A stretch of DNA of 7,030 bases from an uncultured Bacteroides sp. GTDB taxonomy: Bacteria; Bacteroidota; Bacteroidia; Bacteroidales; Bacteroidaceae. Below the pieces are notes generated by a model. That model was not told the DNA's origin. It saw nothing but the letters and a program-made list of their open reading frames with translations, and searched no databases. Position 1 is the stretch's first letter; the number at the start of each line of letters is the position of its first letter. The stretch lies in NCBI GenBank assembly GCA_900557355.1, contig USSR01000366.1, forward strand, positions 1-7,030. Reading direction: 5' to 3'. Position numbers and translations under genes: made by a program. This document shows positions 1 through 7,029 of this stretch, piece after piece.

Positions 1-1983
1 CATAGAAATGGCTGAATAGATGCTTAGCACGACTAATAAGATGCTGATAACGGCCAGTACCGTCATCGCAGCCTGGGTGATATATATAGATCCTTGGGTG
101 GTTTGTTTATTATCGGCCAGCGTACGGATTTCGAGTGGCAAAGTGTCAGGAACATATTTCCGGCAGATATCAGTGATACGACGGACGCCTTTGTCGGAGC
201 CTGTTCCGGGTGCAAGCTTAAAGTAGAGATTTCCGAAACTGTTGCTGGGGAAGAATACCGAACCGATGACTCCTTCTTGCTGTGATTCTTTATAGAGCGC
301 TTTGAAGGTACCTATGATGCGATAACTCTGTCCATTAAGTTCCACCATACCTTGCACACTGTCTTTATCCAGTTGCTGTTTAAAGCTTTCGCTAACGTAA
401 ATGCTTCCTTCCGCATCTTTGCCTACTTCTTTCCCTTGCATCGGAATATTTAAAAACTTAAAGTAGCTCGGAGAACCTTCCGTATAGAAAATCCGCGCTT
501 CCGACTGGTCTGCTTTCTTGTAGGTGCGCATGAAGAAAAATCCGTTTTTCATATGGTCCATCATGGGGAGCATCTCGACGCACTCCGGTAAAGCCTGGAT
601 ATCGGTTAATATCGGATTCAGATGTTGCCACATACGCTGGCTGTTTATATTCAGGGCGATAATGTCATCCTCCTCTTGGGAAGTAAGCGGGCTATAAGCA
701 TGCCCCCAAATTTCGTCCAATACCAAATGGACACCGAGCGTGCCGCTTACGAAAAATATCGAAATACTGAGTTGAAACCACATCATCACTGAACGGAAGA
801 TGTGGCGACTGCGATTGTTATTGATTTGGCTGATAATGCTTACCTGCCGTAATCGGCGGATGGGAAACCATATCACCAGCATACATACAGGCAGGAGTGC
901 GACATATATCCGGAATTGTACAGCGTAAATTGCAGCCAGTGAAAATTTGGGTAAGTCATACGTCGGTATGTATGTCTCGGCAATATTTATGCCTACTTCC
1001 GTCAGCACCAGTGACAGAAGGAAAGCGATGGATATCATCCAAAATACCTCGGCGAAAAGAAGTAGAAACAGTCCTTTTATCTCCGAACCCATACATTTAC
1101 GCAACGCCACTTCACGTTGGCGGTTGTAGAACATTTGGATGATGAATTTGAGGAAGTTTATCAGGCCTGAAATCAAGATAAGCGAAGCAACAAACAGTAT
1201 AGCCAATTTTGCCTTCTCCCAAGCTTTATCTTGCCACATAATAAAGTATGCGCAAGGATGCACCGTATGCTCGTCCCGCTGCCACGCTACCGACTGCAGA
1301 TTTTTGTTCAGGGTTTCTATATCTGTCTCAGGAGATAGATAGCCGCCTACACTTATCGCGTCATTGGATAAGATTTCATAAGAGAAGTAACAATCTGCTT
1401 CCCAGACGCGCAAGTCATTGTCTTTTACTACATTCACCACCTTGAAGTCCCGTATCGAGTTCTCTGGTATGCTTTTAGGGTTAGGGAGATGTATAATGGA
1501 GCCGATGGGATTCCTGTTACCATAGGCTTTGCGTGTAAAGTGTTGTGACAGGACCACTTCATCCGGTGCCTCGGGTAAACGGTTACCATACAATAATTTC
1601 CTGCCATTGTATGCGAAGTAATTGGCATTGATTCCTTTATAGCGTATCAGGAAAGGCAAATTGCGTTGTTCGTCATCAATGACTTCTATCTCTGTAGAGT
1701 TGCCATAAGAGTGGATAGTAACACATTCCAAACCATTGACTGTTTGTTCTTCCATCCGCTTCACTTCATGACTGCGAAAAAAGGGACTTTCGCTTTGGCT
1801 GACTTCTATCCTTAGCCGTCGTTCACAGTTGGGCAAATCGGCGAGCTTTTCCTGTTGCTGAACAAAAAAACATACCAAAGCGTAGCATACGATTCCCACC
1901 GCCAGGCAAATGGCGGAAATCAGACTGTGAGTTTTATACTTCAACAGGTTTCGGAGCGATATCTTCAAATAATGTAGTATCAT
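1..1983 (-). CDS. ABC transporter permease, MacB/FtsX family, doubled form (gene A; 3' end outside window)
   Basis: The frame is open for 661 codons from the ATG at 1983-1981 to the left edge, checked by hand translation. It is an inner-membrane permease subunit of a MacB-type ABC system; the substrate is unknown. Helix 1 lies at about residues 21-41. The first extracytoplasmic MacB-like domain (about 42-258) carries VVLSQHFTRKAYGNRNPIG near 143-161. Helix 2 is at about 259-281, followed by the cytoplasmic loop NRQREVALRKCMGSE (about 287-301) that should contact the ATPase. Helices 3-5 are near 302-329, 352-376 and 396-417. A second extracytoplasmic domain spans about 418-640, with SYRIIGTFKALY near 553-564, and helix 6 begins at about 642. 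Full-length relatives are near 800 residues, so roughly 130 are missing, including the second RQKEVAIRK-type loop and the last two helices. The start is supported by MILHYLKISLRNLLKYK, matching its neighbours. It begins 11 bp after gene B, so it is probably co-transcribed with B. Four sampled 60-base lines average about 47% GC, higher than B or C. Confidence 0.95.
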   Translation of the reverse strand, partial: MILHYLKISLRNLLKYKTHSLISAICLAVGIVCYALVCFFVQQQEKLADLPNCERRLRIEVSQSESPFFRSHEVKRMEEQTVNGLECVTIHSYGNSTEIEVIDDEQRNLPFLIRYKGINANYFAYNGRKLLYGNRLPEAPDEVVLSQHFTRKAYGNRNPIGSIIHLPNPKSIPENSIRDFKVVNVVKDNDLRVWEADCYFSYEILSNDAISVGGYLSPETDIETLNKNLQSVAWQRDEHTVHPCAYFIMWQDKAWEKAKLAILFVASLILISGLINFLKFIIQMFYNRQREVALRKCMGSEIKGLFLLLFAEVFWMISIAFLLSLVLTEVGINIAETYIPTYDLPKFSLAAIYAVQFRIYVALLPVCMLVIWFPIRRLRQVSIISQINNNRSRHIFRSVMMWFQLSISIFFVSGTLGVHLVLDEIWGHAYSPLTSQEEDDIIALNINSQRMWQHLNPILTDIQALPECVEMLPMMDHMKNGFFFMRTYKKADQSEARIFYTEGSPSYFKFLNIPMQGKEVGKDAEGSIYVSESFKQQLDKDSVQGMVELNGQSYRIIGTFKALYKESQQEGVIGSVFFPSNSFGNLYFKLAPGTGSDKGVRRITDICRKYVPDTLPLEIRTLADNKQTTQGSIYITQAAMTVLAVISILLVVLSIYSAISM

Positions 1984-1994
1984 TGTTTCACTTG

Positions 1995-4391
1995 CTATTC
2001 GTTTTTAATGATTTCTGCCGGATTGCTCCTTGCTATCCGCAAGATACGGAAAAGTATTGTAAAACCTGTAATAAAAGTAACAATCAAGAATATACAGAGC
2101 CAGAAAAGCAAACCGCAATCAAAGAATACTGTGTACATTTGTTTCCACAACATCAACACAACATATACAAGAGGAAATGCAATGATGGCACTACACAATA
2201 ACAGAATGATATAAAGGTGGGCAAACAACAGGATAATCTGCGGAACATCCGCCCCATTTACTTTACGGATAGCAACTTCTTTCTGACGTCGTTCTGTATC
2301 AAGCGTGATGCTGGAGTATACACCTAATAGTGTGATAATGATGCTGATAACAGCAAAGAACAAAATGATGTCTTTCAGATTGTATTCAAGAGCTTGCGAA
2401 ACATGGATATCATCCAGGAATGTTTTAGCCTGATAAGTTATATTTTCAGGAAGCATCTCGTGACAAACTTTCTCAATCCATTGAGCTACTTCTTTCTGCT
2501 GTCCGGGATGGCTCTTGATATAGCAATGGCCTATATAGACGGATGAATCATAAGGTAGGAAAGCATATCCACTACTTCGGTTATAGACATCGGCCTGAAA
2601 AGGTGTGGATATTCCACAGATTGTGTAGTCGGTATTACCGCTATACAAATTCATACCGATTACATCTTTCTTCTGCATCTCCTGCCAGACATTGTCTACC
2701 ACAATATCTTTTTCCGTTTGAGGAAGTCTTCCTTGTTCCATGAGAATATTCATGAAAGAGAAGAAATTGGCGGGTACAGCCATGATACTAATATCAATCC
2801 AGGAGTTCTCATTTCCTTTTTCGGTTGTTAATCCATTGCCCGACATCCCTTGCATGTAACCGACATCTGATAGCAAAATTTCTTTCACTCCTGCATGTTG
2901 CTTGAAGCGCTCTATCATAGTCAGTTTTTTTTCGTTCTTCATGAAGGGATAATCCAACGGAATACTTAATATCTCCGCTTTCTCTCGTTGGCTTAATGTG
3001 TGGAACAAGGTATTGGCTGTTTTTTCTGACTGCAGATATAAAGCGACTGTCAGGGATACGAATACCCAGCAAATGAAAAACTGGATACCCAGCATGAGGT
3101 TACGCCCCCATTGTTTCCCTCTGCGTTTATTGTTTCCATAAATACCTGTTTGCACGGTGATACGACGAATACGAATGGAAACAGACAAACATATAATGGC
3201 GCAGAGTATGATAAGAAGAACGATATATTGCAGAGCATGTATTAAAAGCGTTTCAGTGGTAAAGGTCATTGCAATGCCTGGTAAAGAAAAATTCATGTGA
3301 TTCCCCAATAACTCTATGCCTGATAATACCAGTATGGAAGATATGGATATGACGATCAATGACTGTGTGAACAGCAAGTAGAAAAGTTGTTTCCAGTTGC
3401 ATCCTATCATTTTCATGATACTGTATTCCTTGGTGCGGTTGAAGAAAGAACCGATAAGGAAATGGAAAAAGTTAATCAGTCCTACTAATAATATCAGTGT
3501 ACCGATAATTCCGGTCACTAACCCCAAGTAGGAAGCGCCTTGTTTCTTTAATCTGGCTCCCATGCTACTGGCAGTGACAGTGTAAGCTTCGCCATACAAA
3601 GTATAGGTATAGTCTCTTTTTGAGAATTGCTTTTCTAAATCGGTACATGTAGTTTGTGGTGATAACAGCACGTAGGTATTTGCTCCCGTCATGTTATGCC
3701 GTTTGGGACTTTGTAGAAGTCCTTCACTGTCGTTTACGGTCAGCATATCTATGTTTTGCATAAAATCTAAGCTATTGTTCAGAGGGATATCTTTCATTAC
3801 AGCTTGAATGGTATAGACGATACCTCCTGTTTTCGGAGTGCTTTCAGGAGAGGTATTGAGCCTTCTCATGAGAGTCATGTGTTTACCGATAGCACTTTCT
3901 GCATTACCGAATATTTTAATGGCCATAGATTGGCTCAGGATGACGGAGTTAAGAGATTGGCTTGCCATTTTCCAATGTCCTGCTACCATTTCCGGAGTGA
4001 AGATCCTATTGTAGCAAGTATCTATTTCAATCGTTTCAAGTTCATAAGGCAGCGTCTTTTCCGGAGATAACTCTACATAATAAGGACGTTCACGAGGATA
4101 GGTTACGGATGAGATAGCTTCCGCTTCTCCCAAAGCCCATGTGCGCAATTCTTCGGCCAGAGGAACCGGAGAACCGGAAAAATATCTGCCTGCTTTGCCA
4201 TCATAGAGATTTAATTCTGCTATGCGATCATGATTAGCAAAACAATGGTCTGTGTTTTCTACAAAGCGACTGCAATATATGCAGACACAGAAGCAGAGCA
4301 AACCTACTGCCAATCCAATGATGGAAATGACATTTTGTGTCTTGTACTTACACAAGTTTCTGAATGCTATTTTGAGATAATGGAATATCAT
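1995..4391 (-). CDS. ABC transporter permease, MacB/FtsX family, doubled form (gene B; complete, 798 aa)
   Basis: A complete inner-membrane permease of a MacB-type ABC system; substrate unknown. Helix 1 is at about residues 20-41, followed by a first MacB-like extracytoplasmic domain to about 288, with SVILSQSMAIKIFGN and a conserved-type segment VMKDIPLNNSLDF. Helix 2 lies at about 289-313, helix 3 at 339-360, helix 4 at 383-406 and helix 5 at 430-453. The second extracytoplasmic domain (about 454-673) contains VPANFFSFMNILMEQGR. Helices 6-8 lie near 674-695, 718-745 and 762-784, and the tail is NPAEIIKNE. The loop after helix 6, ERRQKEVAIRKVNGAD, is canonical. The matching loop after helix 2 reads NRTKEYSIMKMIGCN and has lost the usual arginine and alanine. 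Helix 1 holds four cysteines within eight residues (33, 35, 37, 40). The start is fixed by MIFHYLKIAFRNL and an AT-rich leader. A 130-bp gap upstream may hold its own promoter, and gene A follows after 11 bp. The family assignment is certain; the transported molecule is not known. Confidence 0.97.
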   Translation of the reverse strand: MIFHYLKIAFRNLCKYKTQNVISIIGLAVGLLCFCVCIYCSRFVENTDHCFANHDRIAELNLYDGKAGRYFSGSPVPLAEELRTWALGEAEAISSVTYPRERPYYVELSPEKTLPYELETIEIDTCYNRIFTPEMVAGHWKMASQSLNSVILSQSMAIKIFGNAESAIGKHMTLMRRLNTSPESTPKTGGIVYTIQAVMKDIPLNNSLDFMQNIDMLTVNDSEGLLQSPKRHNMTGANTYVLLSPQTTCTDLEKQFSKRDYTYTLYGEAYTVTASSMGARLKKQGASYLGLVTGIIGTLILLVGLINFFHFLIGSFFNRTKEYSIMKMIGCNWKQLFYLLFTQSLIVISISSILVLSGIELLGNHMNFSLPGIAMTFTTETLLIHALQYIVLLIILCAIICLSVSIRIRRITVQTGIYGNNKRRGKQWGRNLMLGIQFFICWVFVSLTVALYLQSEKTANTLFHTLSQREKAEILSIPLDYPFMKNEKKLTMIERFKQHAGVKEILLSDVGYMQGMSGNGLTTEKGNENSWIDISIMAVPANFFSFMNILMEQGRLPQTEKDIVVDNVWQEMQKKDVIGMNLYSGNTDYTICGISTPFQADVYNRSSGYAFLPYDSSVYIGHCYIKSHPGQQKEVAQWIEKVCHEMLPENITYQAKTFLDDIHVSQALEYNLKDIILFFAVISIIITLLGVYSSITLDTERRQKEVAIRKVNGADVPQIILLFAHLYIILLLCSAIIAFPLVYVVLMLWKQMYTVFFDCGLLFWLCIFLIVTFITGFTILFRILRIARSNPAEIIKNE

Positions 4392-4411
4392 ATTATATTT
4401 ATTTAATAGGT

Positions 4412-4428
4412 TTCAAATCCTATGCCAA
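4412..4428 (-). promoter_or_regulatory. Candidate sigma-54 (-24/-12) promoter for gene B
   Basis: The minus strand reads TTGGCATAGGATTTGAA. Against the known sigma-54 consensus YTGGCACGrNNNTTGCW, it matches 10 of the 13 specified positions, with TTGGCA and TTG at the correct spacing. The mismatches are CG to TA after the -24 core and C to A at the -12 GC dinucleotide, which weakens the case. A start site about 12 bases downstream, near 4401, would leave a leader of about 10 bases before the ATG at 4391. The same stretch overlaps CAACTTTG (4433-4426), a one-mismatch version of the Bacteroides -7 box TAnnTTTG, so a housekeeping promoter is an alternative reading. Confidence 0.35.
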
Positions 4429-4441
4429 AGTTGTAATATAT

Positions 4442-4460
4442 TGTATATAAAATATATACA
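4442..4460. repeat. Perfect AT-rich inverted repeat, 8-bp arms with 3-bp centre
   Basis: TGTATATA, then AAA, then TATATACA. The repeat sits between the GTGC/GCAC blocks and the candidate promoter of gene B. It could be a bendable A/T tract or a weak operator; as RNA the stem would be unstable. In such AT-rich DNA a dyad of this size can arise by chance. Confidence 0.4.
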
Positions 4461-4483
4461 TGTAAAAGAAACATTTAGGTAGT

Positions 4484-4518
4484 GTGCTATACTGCACATA
4501 CACAGTGCGAATACGCAC
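4484..4518. promoter_or_regulatory. Four phased GTGC/GCAC blocks, candidate activator-binding (enhancer) site
   Basis: GTGC (4484-4487), GCAC (4494-4497), GTGC (4505-4508) and GCAC (4515-4518) begin 10, 11 and 10 bases apart, about one helical turn each. They form two GTGC-N6-GCAC dyads whose centres are 21 bp apart. The middle pair forms TGCAC-N7-GTGC (4493-4508), the half-site spacing of the enterobacterial NtrC site. The blocks lie about 83-117 bases upstream of the start site inferred for gene B. Binding by a regulator is an inference; the inverted repeats themselves are exact. Confidence 0.45.
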
Positions 4519-4519
4519 C

Positions 4520-4552
4520 ATTTATTCACTCTTTATCACTTCTGCCGGATTC
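4520..4552. repeat. 33-bp exact direct repeat, copy 1 (3' end of gene C)
   Basis: Positions 4520-4552 are identical to 6997-7029. The repeat covers the last nine codons, the stop codon and two bases beyond it, plus one base of the codon before. The flanking bases differ on both sides (4519 against 6996, 4553 against 7030). Identity at synonymous positions and past the stop exceeds what protein conservation requires. Confidence 0.9.
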
Positions 4553-6960
4553 TGCCGTGCAGTTTTAATAACTTGATGTAATATGGTGAATAATACTAAG
4601 ATAGTTACAATGTTCAATATGATGATAAACAGATCTATACTAATATTGACATGATAGGCATATTGTTCCAACCATATTGACATGGCATAATAAGAGCATG
4701 GGAAAGCAATGATGGCTGCAACGAATACTAGTGCAATGTATTCCTGGAAAAACATGATGATAATTTCACTGATAGTAGCTCCCATCACTTTCCTAATAGC
4801 TATTTCTTTTTGTCTTTGGGTGATGATTGAAGATGAAATCGAGTATATACCAAATAAAGAGATGAGAATACAAAGGAAACTCAAAATTGAAAATAACTTG
4901 AATATTGCAATTTCTGACTTATTCAATTCCTGGATTTTATTGTCTACGGTTTGCGGTTCAGTATTGTATTCATTGTATTCCCACTGATGTTTTTGCGCTA
5001 ATTCATTGATGGCCTTTATCGCATTTCTTTCTGTTCCTGGAACAACTTGAAAATAATTAATTGATTGCATCCAATTATGTGCTTGTGATATGATGGTGGG
5101 ATATACTTCCGTTTTCATTCCTTGTGAATATAAGTCTTTCACCACTCCTATGATTTCATAATCACTATAGTGCCATTCAAGATCACCTTTTCTGAATATG
5201 CCAATAGGAATCCGTATTATTTCTCCAATAGGATGTTCAATTCTCATGGCAGTAACAGCACTTTGAGTTAATATGATTTTGTTCAGGATAGGTGAATTGA
5301 ATATGTTTCTAGGTGTATTACTATTGGTTACCCAGTCTTCTTCACGGAACAGTCTTCCTTCAATGAGCCTGAAGTTAAATATTTTATCTCCGCTATTTTG
5401 GAGTGCCAGCCTTGCAAAACGGCTTTTTTTATCTTCTTCTGTCTGTCCATTCCATTCTACGCGCTCTTCAAAGCTAGTTATATTTTTACAAACTATATAA
5501 TCTGAAGCTGTAGTGGTAGCCTTTATCATAGGCAACTGTTTAATTTCTTCCAACATATCATTGCCATTTTGCTCACGTGGATTGATGCGCATTTCAATAA
5601 TATTTTGAGTGTCGAAACCTACATCTACATTATGGATGAAGCGTAACTGCATATATAATACTCCTGTTGATGTTAAGAAAAACAGGCAGATAACCAATTG
5701 TAAAGACAGACTTATCCGTCGGAATATATGGTGTCTATGGGGACGCACTTTGTTGACTAAAGATTGTTTGGTGGACACTTGAATAAATTGTATAATGGGG
5801 ACTGTGAGAATGATTCCAATACATGACAGGGATATAAATGCAATTGCAAGGTATTCCAGCCAAAGAGTGTTTTTCTGAATGGAAATTTGGAATATTTCTT
5901 CGAAGAATGGAGTGAGTACTTCTATTAAGCATCCGGATATTAAGCAAGCCATTAAACCGTGAAAAAGAGCTTCTGTCATTAATTGTTTCATAAGAATAAT
6001 GTCATTGGCACCAACTGATTTGCGTAATTTCACTTCTCTTGTTCTTTGATAATAACGGTTTAAGAATAGATTCAAAAAGTTAAATAGTACACAACATAGC
6101 AGCAGGAAAGTCGCAATTGTAAATGTACTAATGAAGGAATATGAGAATGATTTTTCAGATGCAAAATCAAAATGTTTCTTGTATATAGGAGTTATTTTGA
6201 TTTTCAGTTCTTCGGGAGTCATCTTATGTTTCTCTAATAGAGATTTTAGATGTTGAGTGAAATCTTTATGTTTTTGGTTTTTCCGTAGCATTACATGGAT
6301 AATGGTTTTGGCAAACCTCCATTCTTGTTCATTATTTATGTCATACTTGAACTGTTTCATTATGCGATATCCTGTGTAATGGAAAGAAGAATTAGAAGGA
6401 CTATCGGCCATTATACCTACGATTCGCAGTTGCTGAGGATCTGCCAAATGTATGCCACGACTTCCTTGTTGCCTCAGGATGGAACCTAATGCTTCTTGGG
6501 GAGTTTTCCAAAATTGTCGTGCCAATGTTTCGCTTATAATAAGTTCATTTTCAAGCCTGGGTAAAGTACCATAAAGTATCTTTTGAGGGAAAATATTCAT
6601 AAAAGACTTGTCTACCAATAGAAAAGCAGGAGATTTAATAATTTTGTCGTTTACTGAGTAATCTATTCCAGAATCTTCAAACGAGCAGGTTATGTCTTCT
6701 ACTTCCGGACAATACTCTCGGATAAATGTTGACATAACGGGAGAAAGATATATTGAATGGGATGTCTCTGCTTGATTACAGACCAAGAAAGTGCGATTTG
6801 AAGCTGGATAAAAGTTATCATACGAAGTTTCGTAGTGCAACCAATAGAAACTAAAAATAAAGAATGCAATTCCCACTGCTAGTCCCATAATGCTTATTAT
6901 GGATTGAAGTTTATATTTTACTAGATTACGGAAGGTTATTTTTAAATAATGTTGTATCAT
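4522..6960 (-). CDS. ABC transporter permease, MacB/FtsX family, doubled form (gene C; complete, 812 aa)
   Basis: A complete paralogue of A and B with the same plan; substrate unknown. Helix 1 is at about residues 20-41. The first extracytoplasmic domain runs to about 274 and carries ELIISETLARQFWK and LRIVGIMADSPSNSSFHY. Helix 2 (about 275-300) is followed by the cytoplasmic loop YYQRTREVKLRKSVGAND. Helices 3-5 lie near 326-348, 367-393 and 414-437. The second extracytoplasmic domain (about 438-685) contains KIILTQSAVTAMRIEHPIGE and YEIIGVVKDLYSQGM. Helix 6 (about 687-711) is followed by TQRQKEIAIRKVMGAT, then helices 7 and 8 near 734-760 and 777-799 and the tail NPAEVIKSE. Both coupling loops look intact, unlike gene B. 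The start is fixed by MIQHYLKITFRNLVKYK. It lies 38 bp after gene D and 130 bp before gene B. Four sampled 60-base lines average about 36% GC, the lowest of the three, so its history may differ from its neighbours. Confidence 0.97.
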   Translation of the reverse strand: MIQHYLKITFRNLVKYKLQSIISIMGLAVGIAFFIFSFYWLHYETSYDNFYPASNRTFLVCNQAETSHSIYLSPVMSTFIREYCPEVEDITCSFEDSGIDYSVNDKIIKSPAFLLVDKSFMNIFPQKILYGTLPRLENELIISETLARQFWKTPQEALGSILRQQGSRGIHLADPQQLRIVGIMADSPSNSSFHYTGYRIMKQFKYDINNEQEWRFAKTIIHVMLRKNQKHKDFTQHLKSLLEKHKMTPEELKIKITPIYKKHFDFASEKSFSYSFISTFTIATFLLLCCVLFNFLNLFLNRYYQRTREVKLRKSVGANDIILMKQLMTEALFHGLMACLISGCLIEVLTPFFEEIFQISIQKNTLWLEYLAIAFISLSCIGIILTVPIIQFIQVSTKQSLVNKVRPHRHHIFRRISLSLQLVICLFFLTSTGVLYMQLRFIHNVDVGFDTQNIIEMRINPREQNGNDMLEEIKQLPMIKATTTASDYIVCKNITSFEERVEWNGQTEEDKKSRFARLALQNSGDKIFNFRLIEGRLFREEDWVTNSNTPRNIFNSPILNKIILTQSAVTAMRIEHPIGEIIRIPIGIFRKGDLEWHYSDYEIIGVVKDLYSQGMKTEVYPTIISQAHNWMQSINYFQVVPGTERNAIKAINELAQKHQWEYNEYNTEPQTVDNKIQELNKSEIAIFKLFSILSFLCILISLFGIYSISSSIITQRQKEIAIRKVMGATISEIIIMFFQEYIALVFVAAIIAFPCSYYAMSIWLEQYAYHVNISIDLFIIILNIVTILVLFTILHQVIKTARQNPAEVIKSE

Positions 6961-6998
6961 AAGTTTTACATATTATAGTTTATATATTATACTCTGAT
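6961..6998 (-). other. 38-bp AT-rich spacer between genes D and C
   Basis: Only 6 of 38 bases are G or C. The + strand contains ATATTATA twice (6970-6977 and 6984-6991), so the coding strand carries two TATAATAT boxes 14 bp apart. No hairpin terminator and no Shine-Dalgarno sequence is visible. It most simply serves as an intercistronic leader for gene C; a weak internal promoter is possible but unsupported. Confidence 0.4.
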
Positions 6999-7029
6999 TT
7001 ATTCACTCTTTATCACTTCTGCCGGATTC
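6997..7029. repeat. 33-bp exact direct repeat, copy 2 (3' end of gene D)
   Basis: This is the second copy of the repeat at 4520-4552, lying over the end of gene D. The copies are 2477 bp apart, one repeat unit of the permease array. The right boundary is set by a single mismatch at the last base of the window, so the homology may resume outside. Confidence 0.9.

Larger units (their letters stand above)
4392..4521 (-). promoter_or_regulatory. 130-bp gap between genes C and B with probable regulatory content
   Basis: This is by far the longest gap in the window (the others are 38 and 11 bp). Read toward gene B, it holds four phased GTGC/GCAC blocks just after the stop codon of C, then an AT-rich tract at about 4434-4474 containing a perfect TGTATATA/TATATACA dyad, then a sigma-54-like element at 4412-4428, then an A/T-rich leader to the ATG of B. 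No small reading frame here looks like a gene. That it controls genes B and A is inferred from its length and content. Confidence 0.5.

Noticed and set aside
20..1445. Several plus-strand open frames of about 60-80 codons over gene A
   Set aside because: They lie antisense to a long frame with clear protein homology, resemble no known protein, and lack upstream signals. They are by-products of the coding strand.
1..1983. Gene A as a truncated pseudogene
   Set aside because: The frame stays open with family motifs to the window edge. The missing end is explained by the window boundary.
3804..4070. 88-codon plus-strand frame over gene B
   Set aside because: It is antisense to the conserved first extracytoplasmic domain of gene B. 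Its composition looks like reverse-strand translation and it has no supporting context.
4426..4433. Standard Bacteroides promoter with -7 box CAACTTTG upstream of gene B
   Set aside because: The -7 box has one mismatch and no TTTG was found at the expected -33 position, so it is mentioned only as an alternative to the sigma-54-like element.
4493..4509. Reading the TGCAC-N7-GTGC dyad as proof of nitrogen (NtrC) control
   Set aside because: The consensus is from Enterobacteria, and binding sites are not assumed to be conserved across phyla. Only the activator-site format is retained as a hypothesis.
4483..4518. Intrinsic terminator after gene C
   Set aside because: The hairpins are short (4-5 bp) and no run of U follows directly in the direction of transcription, so the standard form is absent.
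4709..4987. 92-codon plus-strand frame over gene C with a hydrophobic start
   Set aside because: The hydrophobic stretch is the reverse-strand image of the membrane helices of gene C. No independent evidence supports a gene.
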